A stretch of DNA of 64,000 nucleotides from Alentia gelatinosa (Eukaryota; Annelida; Polychaeta; Phyllodocida; Polynoidae): positions 111,397,125-111,461,124 of the forward strand of contig OX465581.1 in the NCBI GenBank assembly GCA_950022655.1, written 5' to 3'. The position numbers and the translations under genes were made by a program. Of the stretch, positions 36,011-49,034 are shown in pieces. Under the pieces are notes generated by a model that saw nothing but the letters and a program-made list of their open reading frames with translations, made no database searches and was not told the origin of the DNA. Numbering within the stretch: position 1 is the stretch's first letter; each line of letters starts with the position of its first letter.

Positions 36011-36480
36011 TATGCAGCGTTTCCACCTGCCGAATGCCACAGGGCCCCGTTTAAAAGCTTTTGTCCCGGCGGAAAAATCCGCCTAGGATCATGCCCGCAA
36101 TCCAAGAGCTATCATTTGCGGCGTTCTCACCGGCTGATTATGACCACCAATAATGGCATTTTGCACCGCCGACACCGCCGATTATGCAACACATTCCGTG
36201 CAATAATTGCCAGGTGGAAACAGAAATGACCAACGATTTTCTCCACCTCGTTATGCAATATGGCACCACCGACTGCCTTTTGAGCCCACCGATGAAATCG
36301 GGTGGAATTGATTGGATGTGGTCTGCAATTTACAATCAAAAGTTGTTTACCGGGGCCCATGGGGTCAACCTTGAATAGGCAAATGGAAACACATGTAGGC
36401 AGTGCGGGTCACCAATTATGTGCAACCGACTGACTTTTTAACAGTGTGAAAATTATCGGTGGGGTTTTCGTCGGCAGGTT
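36011..36480. repeat. MITE family M3 sequences
   Basis: Contains GCGTTTCCACCTGCCGA, GGCGTTCTCACCGGCTGAT, ATTGCCAGGTGGAAACAG and TTTTCGTCGGCAGGTTC. These resemble ends and internal copies of one family also seen at 19829 and 42528. Confidence 0.55.
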
Positions 36481-36946
36481 CAACTTCAACATAACAAAGG
36501 CCTATGATTCATTTCGACTTGTGTGAGATAACTGAAATAAGCAAATAAATTTTGAAAATAAGGATCGAGATTGTTCGGAAATCACGGTTCATCCTAGGAA
36601 ATACAACGTTCAAGACTTCTTCTATTATTTTAACCATTTTTTATACATGTCATTGCCTACTGAACATTTAATTTCGCACGTCACTTTTAGGAATATTTGG
36701 TTGGTTGGTGGATGTGTGATATAGCATAATTAAATAAAACAAGTATTTGCATACCGTGTAATACCTCTATTTTGTTACAATACATTGATGCCAATGAATG
36801 ATATCATATAACTGCTTCTATTACATGGATAAAGACAACTGTGTATGGTCAATTATAGTAACCAGCTTAGCATAGACTCGTTCTAGACACAACAAAGGTT
36901 CAAACAAATATGATGAAATATCATCGACAAGTTAAACAGGTAAGGA

Positions 36947-39168
36947 GAGGAAAATCGCATTGGGGCTAACTGGAAGAGTTGGCGGTAATGCGGAGCAGAA
37001 GACAGTTGCTACGGACGCTGACTCACATGGTTGCGGTCACGTGGTTCCAGTCACGTGACCACCCCACGCCGCACCTCGCCTGCGTCCACTTCAAACCTGG
37101 GAAGCTAACCGAAAGGAACCACCCACCCACCCTACAAAAACTCATCACTCTCTTCTCCTCAATCTCCTCTGCTTCGTAGGGCTTCTTATTAATTAATAGC
37201 TCGTGAAACTTCTGTTATATTTTAATTACAGTTTATACTTCTAATTACTATATGAAATATTATCTCGTATTATTAAGTAACTCAATACATCTTATATCCA
37301 TACCGTGCTTCTGTGTTAGTCATTATGTCTTGGGTGGACTGGAGGTGGGGAGCTTAGGCTACAGACCAATACCAGGATTACTAGACCCTCCTGTCTTCTT
37401 TGTATACATACTCATAGTCGCTAGGATAATCCCAGCTGAGCAGATTACTGAGAAGTTACATCTCTGAATTATTTGACAGACGTTACTGGATGCCCTTTAA
37501 GTAATTGCCACCAGTAACAGATTCCTGATGTTCTTGATGACACTAGCTGATGACTTTCTTTTATTTGGGTGGACCTCTGATGCAGTATCTCCTATTTGTA
37601 TTAAGATGGTCAGTTTAAATGGTGGAGCCATACGTTAATGGGTTTATTATATACCCATGCAGTATGTTTGATAATTGTAAATGCTGCTCCCTATGCAGTA
37701 TAGATTGTGTACTGAAGCTGTCAAATACACTGTTATACTGCACACGTCGAAACATCAGCAGTGTGTGAGCTTTCATGCTGACATGTCTTCATTTTTTTAA
37801 ATTTTGATTAAATTTGGGTATATAATAAATATATAACGACCCACCATGCTTTTACATGCTGCAAAAGGAGATGGTGAATTGTTGATTTTTGACGGAACGA
37901 GGTCCCAGGCATGTACAGCATGGTCAGGTCGTTCTATATAAGTACTGCTTACTTTAAAATGGCGCACCTGCAGGGGAATGCTTACTGTGGGAGTATATAT
38001 ATACGGTTGAGTAGGACTAAAATTTACTCGCGTGCATATGGACCACTAATCATTAACTAAAATAAATCTTTTCTGGGACATGGCATATAGGAATGACAGG
38101 TTTGAACCCATATACCTGGGAACTCCGATGAGGAGACACTGTTGTTTATGGTCACCACCACAAACGTGTGGTATTCACTAGAGGGAGTGCACAGGAGCGC
38201 TTCACTATAAACGGAGTGGAGCAGTGTCAGAAGCTGTTATCTTACTCAGATGTAACCACAGTTGTTTATCATTTTCTATCTGTGGCCATACCCCCTACGT
38301 ATGCCACCCATTCCTAGCCATATCGTATTTATGGCCGTGCTTCATACTGTGATGTATGGGAAACAACAATTCAATCAACATCAAGAGAGGGTAAAATGTC
38401 GCCATGTCTCTTTTTTTAGCTTATTGTTTAGACTGGAGGAATCTGTTCGGCCTGCAGTTGCCGATCTTCCACAAACTCCAGTATAACGTATGTACAAATA
38501 TGAAAACAGGCTGACTGTAGTTGTATGTAAAAAACCTGGTAAGATTCTGTATATCAGTCTATATTAATTCAGTTCCCTTCTAGACTTACATCCCAATAAG
38601 ATGCAGCTCTGATAGGACTGTCAGCCCACAGCCCTTTTTTACATTCAAATCTACATCTTGAGGGAGCAAAACCGCACTAGGGAAGATTATTGATATCATA
38701 AATATCGAACACAGAAAACAGAAATTTGCTTATGCATGCGCATTTCTGGGCTGAAATTGAGACTTTGAACCAACTTTAATCGTCTCCACAAGAAACAACC
38801 TCCCGCACTCTGAAAATCTCCTACTGACTAACACAGAGGCACGAGTATGGACACAATATATATTGAGTACGAGTTGAAGTACGAGGTGATTTTATGCGTC
38901 CATAATTAACATTAAATGCAGATGTAAGATAGAGTTCACGAGCTATTGAGAAGCCCTAGGAAAAGAGAGGAGATGAGATTGAAGAGTTTTTGTAGGGTGG
39001 GTGGGTGGTTCCTTCCTCGTTGGCGTCCAAGAGTTAAAGTGGACGCAGACGGGTTGCGGAGTGGTATGGTCACGTGACCGGGACCACGTGACCGGAAACA
39101 CGTGAGTCGGAGTCCAGGCAACCGTGTTCTGTTTCGCATTACCGCCAACTCTTCCAGTTAGTCCTAAT
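36947..39168. mobile_element. 2.2 kb element with about 200-bp terminal inverted repeats
   Basis: GGCTAACTGGAAGAGTTGGC begins the left arm, and its inverse ends the right arm near 39160. Within the arms GGTCACGTGGT, GTCACGTGACCA, TGCGTCCACTT, ACCACCCACCCACCCTACAA and GGGCTTCT recur. No transposase frame; the interior contains a Pal-F copy. No clear target duplication was found; similarity reaches AGGAAAA at both ends. Confidence 0.75.
37643..37941 (+). mobile_element. Pal-F element
   Basis: TTATTATATACCCATGC start, internal TGGGTATATAATAAATA, then a palindrome of about 105 bp from ACGACCCACCATGCTTTTAC to TACAGCATGGTCAGGTCGT. Aligns along its length with 59248-59594. Confidence 0.8.
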
Positions 39169-39213
39169 GACTTTTCCTATGAAGACTTCATCTGGAACTT
39201 GTGCTCTCCAGAC

Positions 39214-39504
39214 TACAGAAGAAACCAGAAGAAACAAGTTTTGGTCAAAGTCGTCGTTCTCCATGAGGTTGATGCGGAGTGATATGAACAAGGTGACAGC
39301 CAAATGAATATCACGAGTTGGAGAACAACAACTTTGACCAAAAGAGGGTTTCTTTCTATAGATATTTCACCCTTATACACACACTAAAAGGATGGATATT
39401 GCACAAGATATAGACCGTGGAAAACAGACTGCAATACTCGTAGGGGCATGGAGAACGAGTTCCCAATGTTAAGCTTATGGAGAAAAAATATCAGGGGTGA
39501 GATA
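39214..39504 (-). mobile_element. Pal-D element, full length
   Basis: Palindrome (AAGTTTTGGTCAAAGTC, GTTCTCCATG and inverses; inner GTGATAT...ATATCAC) is followed by a body with ACACACACTAAAAGGATGG, GTTAAGCTTATGG and GGGGTGAGATA. Confidence 0.88.
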
Positions 39505-39752
39505 CATTGCCATTCCGAAATATTCCCCTTATAGACGTTCTTTTTAGAGACGTTTTCCTAGTGGCATTCCCTGTGGAGGAGCCCTACCACCCCCTGGGGA
39601 CTCCCCACTTGATTAGTCTGGAATGGTAAAGGGTCTGTCATTTAAGGGAATGGTATCTGGACTGGTAAAAGGGCCAGTTAACATAGCATGCATCATACTG
39701 TGGACTGCAACATGCTTCATCACATATGTTGCAACCCAGCGGATACCATAAT

Positions 39753-40064
39753 TTATTATCCACCTAATACAAAGTGTCCATAGAAAACACATAGGGATTG
39801 TGTATCCCTATACCCGGAGCATACAGATTTGTTTCATGCTCCAGGTTCCAATAAAGTGTGTATATGGAAAAATAGTGCGTACTGATAAAAACCTAAATGA
39901 AATAACATCGGTACTCCACTTGTGAGGAAAAGGTGTATAGTAAATACAATATAGAGTGGTTTCAGATTGTATGCTTCAAGGAGTTGGCATGCGCTCGGAT
40001 ATTATTATGCATCAACTTCTCGAAGCATACGACCGCTTGTATCTGAAACCAGTCAATATTGTCT
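39753..40064 (+). mobile_element. Pal-A1 element
   Basis: TTATTATCCACCTAATAC to GTCAATATTGTCTA. The internal inverse is AGGTGTATAGTAAATAC, a form close to the Pal-E ends. The palindrome is partly deleted. Confidence 0.85.
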
Positions 40065-40424
40065 ATATACATCACCATGTACTTATGTGTCCAATCAGTA
40101 GAGCCTCCAGAGCAGGCGTCGATCTCCCAAGGGCAAAACTCCCCCGGGAGAAATGGCAGTGAGTTAAATGCCAACCGGGGAAAATATCCCTCCGGGAAAT
40201 GGTCCGCCGGGGGATAAAATTTCACCTCGTGTAATGTTCTGTCACCTCTGGAAATCGTTCTCCGGAAACCCATGACTTGGATTCCTACACCAACCTTCAT
40301 TTGGGAAATCCAGACGCCAGCCATGTGGATTTCCCCGCATAATCACCGCCCTATTATGACTGTTTTGAATGAGTCTGGTGTGGGAAAAAAAGAACTCACA
40401 TGCCATATATTGGGAGATGGATCA

Positions 40425-40703
40425 ACTGTAGACTGTAGAAGGAATATACAATTGCTAAAAATCATGTATAAACTAACAAGTGAGAGTGAGCTCCTAGACA
40501 CAAGAACTCGGAATACGAGAAGTGATTCTAAGTTGAAGTTCAAAACTCCTAAGATAAATTGTAGTAACTATACCAAATCACCATATTATAGGGGTCAGAA
40601 ACTATGGGACATACTATGTGAGGCAACTCAACGACTACAGACTGTGAAGGACTTCAAGAGGGAGATCAAACTGATGTACTCTGTAAATGATTGGCATACA
40701 TGA
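40425..40703 (+). pseudogene. 3' remnant of a non-LTR retrotransposon (C-terminus after the reverse transcriptase)
   Basis: The frame reads CRRNIQLLKIMYKL, then DTRTRNTRS, LKFKTPK, YTKSPYYRGQKLWD and TVKDFKREIK before a stop. This pattern (RR..LL..MY, N.R, KSP.YRG..LW, FK) is the conserved C-terminal tail of many animal LINE open reading frames of the Jockey/CR1 group. The polymerase itself is missing, so this is a 5'-truncated, inactive copy. The frame stays open upstream to 40272, but that part is not LINE-like. Confidence 0.65.
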
Positions 40704-40944
40704 TGTCCTTCCTGTTATCTCCAGAGCGACTGTTTATCTATCATCCTCATCACTATTCATATCGTATAATTATATAACTCTAATTATCTATTTTATGTAT
40801 AATTGACAGAATACCCTACATATGTAGACGGGAACAGGTTGGTTGTGTACTTATTTCCTACAGTGGAAGATCTAACAATGCGTTAGAACTGTTTGTATAT
40901 AATAAAAAAAATATATATATATATATAAAATAAAAGAAAAAGGC
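40704..40944 (+). repeat. Probable LINE 3' UTR and A/T tail
   Basis: AT-rich sequence between the remnant's stop and an ATAAAAAAAATATATA tail ending near 40940. The position suggests the retrotransposon's 3' tail; no flanking duplication could be assigned. Confidence 0.4.
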
Positions 40945-41133
40945 TCGTACATGGAGACCATTTTTTGTACCTTGTATAAGGGTCATCGTTTGATGATATG
41001 TAAATCCGTTCGCTAAGAGAGTATTAGCCGTCCAAAAGTTCGTCCATAAGATCACCCACATTGTTCCTGGGTGTACAGAGAAGGGCCTTCATGTCCGAGC
41101 CTAGATTATTCAACGGGTCCCTGGATCTGACGA
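40945..41133. mobile_element. MITE family M1
   Basis: GGCTCGTACATGGAGACC left end and CCTTCATGTCCGAGCCTAGA then CGGGTCCCTGG right end, with ATCCGTTCGCTAAGAGAG inside. It provides the empty site for the Pal-B insertion at 50837. Confidence 0.75.
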
Positions 41134-42527
41134 GCATATAATGGCCTGGAGTACATGCAAGATTCTATCTTAATTTCGTGCATGAATGATGATGTGCTAG
41201 ATCTACATATTATGAAGAGCCGTACGGCTAAGCTGAAGTTAAGAATAACTAGGAATATCATTGGAAATGATCAATCACCCGATAGTATTATAAAAGATAT
41301 TCAACTTTACTGTATTGTAGCAATATACAGGCATCAGGTTGGATTGGAGGAACTGTCCGAAATATCACTTCATCTAATTACTAGGTGCAAATAGAATGTT
41401 CATCATTGATGAATGAGCGTGCAAATATACATGAATAACAATTAAAAGGTTTGGGTTACATTCAGTCTATGGATAGTTTTCTGTAACCTAATGGAACCCA
41501 GTCAACCTGCTATGTCTGCAACCACCTGAGTCTAGGATCCAAGAATATCAAGGTCAAGCACCAGTGGGTCAATGAGGTATTTTGGGCTCTAGTGATTAGT
41601 CATGGTCAGCTGAGCATGCTTCTAAGACCCTGAGACACTGGCACCCTGCTCCTTTCACACTATCACAGTGGATAGCATGCAGATAGTGAAGGGATAGTTT
41701 TCTGGCAGCACCTGAAAGTGTATATATGTGACCACTCTAACCTTTAGGTCTCTAGATGATGTATATAGCGCGTGTAAGCACGCTCTAATAATAAGCACAT
41801 ATGAGCACCAACTAATCTAATGAAACCATATCTTATCATAAAATTTCTTTCAATCTTTCCCTCCACTTTCTCCACAAATCCAAGTCAACATACCTTTTTA
41901 GAGGACATCTGGGATACTATACCTATGGAACTACAGACCATGGAACAAGGGGATCTTTAAAAATGTAAGATAAAGGAATTCCTGCAAGAAAACCCGTACC
42001 TAGAGGATGTAGATTGAAAAGCATAAATGTTAGTGTAAACATTGCAGGTAAAATCAATCATTCAAGAGAATGAAATTAAGATAAATTACGTAAGTAAAAT
42101 TACATCATGTATTGTCCTGTCTTGTCCTGTAAATTAGTCTTGTCTAATGTGTCATCCTTACTTGTGACATAAATATGGAAGATTGTCACTGCTGTAGACG
42201 AATATTTATTGTCGTTAAATATGTTTGCTGAAAAAAAAAAATTAAAAAATGGACACGGGGGGGGGGGGGGAGCATGAGATGTTGGCCGGTGTCGGAGTGC
42301 TAATACAGGCTCAGGCCCGTGCACTGTTGACCTTGATGTGTTGATGGTAGCGAGCTAGTTGGGGATCGTCCAAAGCCCACCCTTCACCTCAGCTGCATCC
42401 CATCTTTGATGTTGCTGACTCAGCACTTGTAGCGCGACATGGCGACATGCACCAACCACAGGTCGCATGGCGAGGCAGCACGCTGGCAGAGAAACGGACA
42501 GTCTGATGCTGTTTCTTTCTGCTTGTC
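41134..42527. other. Unassigned
   Basis: A 79-codon frame (41155-41394) with no domain. A 12-14 G run lies at 42258-42271. No repeat family recognised. Confidence 0.3.
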
Positions 42528-43226
42528 TGGCGTTTCCACCTGCTGACGAAAAAGACACTGATTATATGCAACCTGTACAGAAATAAATGGGTGGTGCTTT
42601 TCGAGAATTCTTTTAAATTTTTTATTTAGGGTAAAGTATCTCTCGAATGTATTGAGTTTTTCAGATGGTTTTACAAATGGTATCTAGTATGAATAGTGAG
42701 GAATCTTTCTATACATCAAGATCAAATTAGATAAATATATAATCCACATGTGTAGATGAGACAATTAGGTTATGATGATGAGAATGAGTTCAATAGTGTG
42801 ATAATTTTCTCCCAACGCAAACCTTTTCGAGGTTAAACGAACGGAGAAAATTTACTGACAATAGTGTGATATTCAATGTACATTTATGTACAGTTTGTTC
42901 TACTCGAGCACACTGGCTACTTTGTTTTTTAAATCTGCTGGTGCGCGGTGGTGGTCGAAAAAAATGCTATTTTCCGATGGAAACTGAGGTAGTCGCCAAC
43001 CAATTTTTGAAACTCAAGTTCATTCCGCCACCGATGAATTCAATGGAGAGACATTTCGTTGGCGGTAAGAAAAGAATCAGTCAGTGGTGCTAGATTTTGT
43101 AATATTGGAGAAAAATTGTTGACCCTTTTTGTTTTCCACCTGACGATTATCTCATCAAAAGTGTGACATGGTCGGTCGGCGGTGGTAATTGCCATAATTG
43201 ATGGTCATAATCGGTATGTGGAAACC
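42528..43226. mobile_element. MITE family M3, possible 700-bp unit
   Basis: GGCGTTTCCACCTGCTGACG at the left; GGTCATAATCGGTATGTGG then AAACCC at the right, roughly inverse. Internal TTTTCCACCTGACGATTATC and GGTCGGTCGGCGGTGG recur in the other M3 copies. Confidence 0.55.
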
Positions 43227-43868
43227 CGATATTATACTCTTTCTGTCTGCTTAGAAAAATAACGCGCACATTTCACCGATACTTTCCATGACCCAAGTCT
43301 TAGGGCTTATATCTCAGGCATCACCAGCAGGATCGATTCCAATAATCTACCTAACGGTACATCCGTGGATCATTTTCTTGCTATATGAAACAGAGCGATT
43401 GTGTACAGACCATTGCCATGATACTCTTTTGTTCTTTGAAGTAATATGTAATATTCTGACGATCGATGCGCATTAACATTTTCCTTTTTATGTCTTTAGA
43501 CTATATAAGAGAGGGTATTCTATGTGATCTCTTTATGAAGCAGTTGCATGGATGCAATTTCTAAAGTAATATCTTTCGTATTTTTTCCTTCATCAATATA
43601 TACTTTTGTCGATAATGTCTTACTAATTAAAACTTTACTCACCTTCTATTCTCTAATACATCATTTGATTATTTTCAATCTTGATTAGACGTGATATTCA
43701 AATGACCAATATCCAAAAATACAAGGATGACGGGGTTATACACATGACATATATCCAGAAGAAAAAATGATAGCTACAGTTGTGATTTTCAAGGAAGACT
43801 AAATTTAGGCCTAAGATCCTCTTTGGAAAGTCTGAGATATCAGGTGAAGTTCATAGTTATACGTCGTG
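43227..43868. other. Unassigned
   Basis: AT-rich; no gene or repeat recognised. Confidence 0.3.
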
Positions 43869-44090
43869 AGTTGCCTACGCAGGATGACATCACAATGTAG
43901 AGCTGAGTGATATCTGTAGCGGAAGACAACGAACACCATGTAAACAATTATATGAAATTGAGTGACGTTTAGATTTTATCCTACCCCGTCACCTTTTTTT
44001 AACTTCATATGTCACCCGTGGCATATAGTTATGTTATGGCATAACTGTGGCATACAGTCACACCATGTTAAGTCTATGGGGATTTAAATG
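43869..44090 (-). mobile_element. Pal-C3 element, 5' end lost
   Basis: Palindrome remnant with GAGCTGAGTGATATCTGTAG, internal TTTTATCCTACCCCGTC, and GTTAAGTCTATGGGGATTTA. The terminal GGGGTAGGATAA is missing. Confidence 0.75.
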
Positions 44091-45414
44091 ATGCATCTTG
44101 GGCATCGGAGAGTGGCTCTTGTGGGGCCCCTTGGTGATGCTGTATGGTTGGGATGAGCGTGTATGCATGTGGCGGTGGCAGTGGCAGTGTTCTGGTAATG
44201 GCGACATTTTCCAGCATCTTTTTTTTTTTATGAAACTTTATGAGCTTTAACTGGCGGTTTTCAGAGGCCACCAGCAACATTGGGTGTAACGGCCTGGGAG
44301 GCCGTATTGTGCGCATGGCCGACGGCCAATTTCTTGCCAGCCCTCGGGGAAATCAGGCGGTCGAGGGATGGGCCCTGTCGGTGGTTACATAGGGCCAGGG
44401 GCCGGTGGGCAGGACGGCCCCACACGGCCCCACACGGCCCCACACGGCGCCGCCAACGCCAGCTCCTCAGTGAGACAGACGACAATCAACCACTGAGAAC
44501 AAAGGTCCTTCAGTAGACGCTGCCAGCAGCACCAGTTGCTCCGAGAGGCCGGGAGGTGGCGTCTAGATGGATGGGAGGGCTGTGCTTAGAGGTCTCTGGA
44601 GGGCGAGAGCAAAAAGGTTGTTGGTAGGGGGTGTGGTTAAAGGAAAGTTGTAAAGGGGTGGCGAAAAGACAAGAGAGAGCGCAGAAGAGTCATTGTGAAA
44701 GAATAAAACAGACTCATATATTTATTAGAAGTTTTGAGTTCTGTAAGTGTGGAGTGTGTAGATGCATTCTGACGTAGTGTCATAACAAGTGTGGAAATAG
44801 ATCCTGTAACGCAAGCCAAGCGAATATAACTCAAGGTAATTGGTGAAACTCCATTAGACAAGTTAGGGTCGCATACACTATCAGATATAGTATTGTTACG
44901 GGGGTGAAAGTCCCCCCTCCCTCATTGTTATACGAGTATTGATTCCATCAATCATTGTGGTGTCGCTGTGTGACATACACGTTTCCTGAAAAAGCCGTCG
45001 TTCTGAAAGCTCAGGTAATGCGGTTTTTGGTTTAGATACCAACAAATAAAGGATGCTGTACTCTCGCGCATGATAAACACATCATATTTTAACGTCGAAC
45101 ACTGGGGTGCTTATGTACTGGAATATAAACGAATTCTTTAAATCAGGAGAAAGACTATGACAACATGCACTTGTATCATTTGGAAACATCATCTTTATGT
45201 AGGTCGACATTATATAAATGATCTGTAATATTCAATTGAATGTCTTGTCGGTGTATATACAGTGTCTATGTATCACATATAGTGATATAGAACTGGGTCG
45301 AGAATCGTATAAATAGACAATACTCCATGAGTTTGGATGTGCCCCAATCGTCATCGGGGTTAAGCCTAGTGACGATTATGGCATACCAAAGCGGATTTGA
45401 ATGCGGTTCTTGAT
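44091..45414. other. Unassigned, with a small tandem repeat
   Basis: CACACGGCCC is repeated about four times at 44410-44450 in a GC-rich patch. A stem AATCGTCA/TGACGATT around GTTAAGCCTAG (about 45347-45380) looks like a decayed Pal-type body. No gene recognised. Confidence 0.35.
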
Positions 45415-45683
45415 TTATTTCACCCCTTTTATGGACATTAGAATAGCATCACAGTATCAGAACAATTCATATTACTCCGCAAATCCATTTAGAAACATTT
45501 AATCTCTATGTTGATGTCTTGTCTTCTCTGAAATCCTGGCTACTGATTGCTCAATCGCATATACATATCATCTAGCATCTAGCATCACTCCATTGTAGTA
45601 TTGTCATTTTACTGGGGTGATAGTTGAATATTTGATTTTAGCGTTATTCCTATGGCTAAACATGTACCAGGGGTGAGATAAAA
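45415..45683 (+). mobile_element. Pal-H body, uninterrupted
   Basis: TTATTTCACCCCTTTT start and CCAGGGGTGAGATAAA end, 269 bp. Includes AATCCTGGCTACTGATTG and CCTATGGCTAAAC. No palindrome follows. It gives the empty site for the insertion at 16218. Confidence 0.75.
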
Positions 45684-47334
45684 TGCCGATCGTCATATAT
45701 AGAAAAGATAGGTTATATGGCTCAAACTTGATTCTGTATATGTGTGGGTGTATGATAACATCGTGTGAACCTACTGTTTAAAATATTTACTGAATTTATG
45801 TAACGTTTACATGTAATTTGCTTGTGTTTTCCTGTCTGTTAAAGGTATAGCCTCTGTTTGGGCCAGGTAGATGTGAGAGCGTAAACATAAAAAAATGGGT
45901 CTACAATGATAGCTGGAGCGTGAGAGGATTTGACCATGCTATAATGGCCTCTCATTTAAAACGTGCCTTGGGTATTAACGTAGCCTCATGAATCAATTAA
46001 CGGTGCACCGCACATATCGCCGACCCAAGGCTCCCCCAACCGTCCATGACGTATTATCCGGACACCACTGATCCCCCAGAACTAATGACGTATTACACCA
46101 GGGCGGCTTTTTTCGTCCGGGAGCAGCTCTGGGTCGGCACGGGAGCTGCCGCCGAGCAGCTGGTAAAGGATTGCGGGGATAGGGTGGTTAGGACGTGGTA
46201 TTAACGTCTACCAATTAGCCTGGTAGCCCGGGGCTCAGGCGGCGTGACCCGGGGGCAGTACCTAAGAGGGCCCCCTCCTCAAGGTCAGCACGGCGGACAG
46301 GCAATGGGCCGCCGTGGATGCGACTCTTCACACCTCCTCCAGTGTTCAACTGGAGGTTAATTGACAGCTGCCCACCCGTCTGAGCGCATGCGAATCGCCT
46401 GTAGGAGGCTGGTATGGTGAAGGCCCTTAAAGCTGCCGGAATCCATGTAGAGAATCTGATAGGGCACTTGTCGCTGGTCTATTACCTGTGGTTTGGTCTA
46501 ATGAGACTCGGACTTCCCAAAGAGTCGTCATGCGACAATGGCAGCTCGGCTATTCCGATACGTGCTCAGGTGGATAGGCTTTCGCCATTGGTAATTTTTT
46601 TTTCTTGAAAACTCTAAAGAAGGTTATACTACTATCATTAGTGGGCATTTGCAGTTCTCCTTAATTTTCCACTTACTAAGTCAAAACCTACTGAGGGTTT
46701 TATGAAGTCAAACAGTCTTCAGATTATACTCTGACTCCTTTAGAGTTCAAAGAAATATAATTTGTTTAGAGTTTGCTTTCCCGTTTGCAAAAGTAGTTTT
46801 GTTCTAGCCTCGATGGAAGGAACAGCCACTAAGAATTGTCGGGCTTATAGCAGAGTTTACCGATCGCGGTGGCTATCTATAGTGACTTTTAGCAAGGGGC
46901 GAGTTTGATCATCTAGGATCGTATACGGCCTATAGCCTATGATCCATGGGCGCCGCCATGACGCCCCCCGAGTAGGTGTTCTTCACTAAAGGAGGTGAAA
47001 AAGTAGCTGTTCTTCACTAATGGAGGTGCAAAAGAAGTGAGTGATATTTGGGAAATGTCACTTTTCTGGCCTAGCTCACATATGTAAATAAAGTGTTCCA
47101 TGTGAAAAACATCATGTCCTGGGTTTTAGCACTATATCTTCCTTCTCTGGGATGGGTGTAGAGAGTCAACGGAACCACGGTAAAACTTTGAAAGACAGTT
47201 GAATTTCGTCAGAACAAAGAGCCAGAATACAGGTTTTGTCCCCCAACCACCTAGTGACTGCTTCATGAACTAATAATGGCTCTGTCCCCTATATATGTAG
47301 ACCCTTTTCTGTACATCATAGCAACTTAAGGATG
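45684..47334. other. Unassigned
   Basis: GC-richer at 46080-46420. An M1-like fragment TCATCTAGGATCGTATA lies at about 46910. A near-duplicate TGTTCTTCACTAAAGGAGGTG lies at 46977-47030. No gene recognised. Confidence 0.3.
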
Positions 47335-47495
47335 ATGTGAGTCAACATTATTCAACACTTATGGACGACCTTATGGACGCCTAAGACTGTCTTAGCGAAC
47401 AGACTTAGATATCGTTAAACGATAACCCTTGTACGAGATGCAGAAAAGGGTCTTCATGTACCAATCTAGATTATTAAACGGGTCCCTGTATCCTT
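47335..47495. mobile_element. MITE family M1, partial
   Basis: ACGACCTTATGGACG, GAACAGACTTAGATATCG, AAAGGGTCTTCATGTACC and ATTATTAAACGGGTCCCTG match M1's right half. Confidence 0.7.
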
Positions 47496-47511
47496 CTGTT
47501 GACAAAGCATT

Positions 47512-47610
47512 ATGAAGAAATGTGGTTACTGAGCCCGTAGTGATGGTTGTTCGAGGTATTTCCTCCTGTAGCTTTGGCCTTTCGGCTACGCCTATATCAT
47601 CTAGGCCCTC
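47512..47610. repeat. Fragment of a Pal-E palindrome
   Basis: AAATGTGGTTACTGAGCCCG matches the start of the Pal-E palindrome at 27222. The inner part is diverged. Confidence 0.5.
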
Positions 47611-48162
47611 TACATACACCCTAACGTTAAAAGAGTTCCTTTATCAAACCATGAGTAATAATTCCGTATAAATGACTACCGCCTGCCATTACTGTATCAA
47701 CGCATTGCTTAGTTATGACAGTTTCACAATTTAAGTAGAAAAGCAATGACATTTACTACTTAAATAATTGTTCTATTGTTTAGTTATTGATTGAAGATGT
47801 CAAAAAAATCCAATTCAATCTCACCAACACAGAGTTGATAGAGAATCATTGGATTTATGTCATCACCAATCTGGCAACGACACTCAGTCAGCTTTTGTGT
47901 TTAGAGCCTTTGTCTCCCATTTCGATGTCTGGCATCCGATAAATGCCAGTAGTGTCTCTCCGGTGGCTCTGGTATCTAATCTGGTAAACAGTAGCGTGCC
48001 TCTTTATTGAATCTGATGTCTGCTATCTAGGACCTCACCATCTCCACAGCTCTATTGTATCTGTTATCTTTTCAATGGTTCCACCTCTCTGTCTCCCTGT
48101 CCCTGTATGGTTATCTGTTGAATGCCTCTACTCCATATTTAGTTTAAGGACGTCTCTGTCTT

Positions 48163-48437
48163 ATTATCCTACCCCTCATATAAATCGCTATAGACTTATT
48201 ATGGTGTGACTGAATGCCATGGTTATGCAATGAACTAGCTATATGCCATACATAATATATGAAGTTAAGATGAAGGTAGGATAAAATCTAAACATCATTC
48301 AATTTCATATGATTGTTTACTTGGCATTCGTTGTATTCTGCTACAGATATCACTCAGCTCTGCTTCATGAAATAAATCTGTGAAGAAAACTCGAGACATA
48401 TAAACAATCATATGAAATTTTGCGGCGTTTCTTGATA
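48163..48437 (+). mobile_element. Pal-C3 element
   Basis: TTATCCTACCCCTCAT start, GCTATAGACTTATTATGG, internal AGGTAGGATAAAATC, then palindrome arms AATTTCATATGATTGTTT and inverse, ending GTTTCTTGATA. Confidence 0.85.
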
Positions 48438-48452
48438 TTACTCATAGTAGTA

Positions 48453-48455
<3 letters not shown>

Positions 48456-48522
<67 letters not shown>

Positions 48523-48534
48523 CTCTCTCTCTCG
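48456..48534. repeat. (CT)n microsatellite
   Basis: About 78 bp of CT with one GAT interruption. Confidence 0.98.
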
Positions 48535-48750
48535 AAAAAAAAAAGGCCACAATACGTACAAAAGCGTAAATATGAATGTTGAGAAGCGTACTAAAACGTT
48601 AAAGCAAAGCAAACAAATACATTCCAAATCCGGGCATCACGTTATTACTGTACAGTCTGGAAGATAGCTGTCCTCTACATAGCCTGGTATCTATCATCTG
48701 GGAAAAAGCATATCAAATGTCTGTCCATTCTCTGGCGTATGTCATTTGTT

Positions 48751-49034
48751 TTATTATCCACCTATCATAGAAAACACATAGGGAGTGTATATCACCATAC
48801 CCGGAGCATACAAATATGTTGTATGTTGTATGCTTAAATAAACAAATATTGGTATGCCACTTGTCAGGGAAAGGTGGATAATATATATAAAAAATAGACT
48901 AGTTTCGGATAAAAGCGGTTGTATGCTCCTCGAAGTTGACTCTGCACAATATCCTCGCATGCGCTCGGATATTATTACGCGTCAACTCCTCTGATCATAC
49001 GACCGCTTGTAACTGAAACCAGTCAATATTGTGT
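48751..49034 (+). mobile_element. Pal-A1 element, shortened body
   Basis: TTATTATCCACCTATC to GTCAATATTGTGTA. About 50 bp of the body is missing; the palindrome is well kept. Confidence 0.87.

Noticed and set aside
40272..40424. N-terminal part of the 143-codon frame around the LINE remnant
   Set aside because: Only the part after about 40431 resembles a LINE C-terminus; the earlier codons look like unrelated sequence that happens to be open.
41155..41394. 79-codon frame just downstream of the LINE remnant
   Set aside because: Not in a pattern shared with LINE proteins and no domain recognised; not called as a gene.
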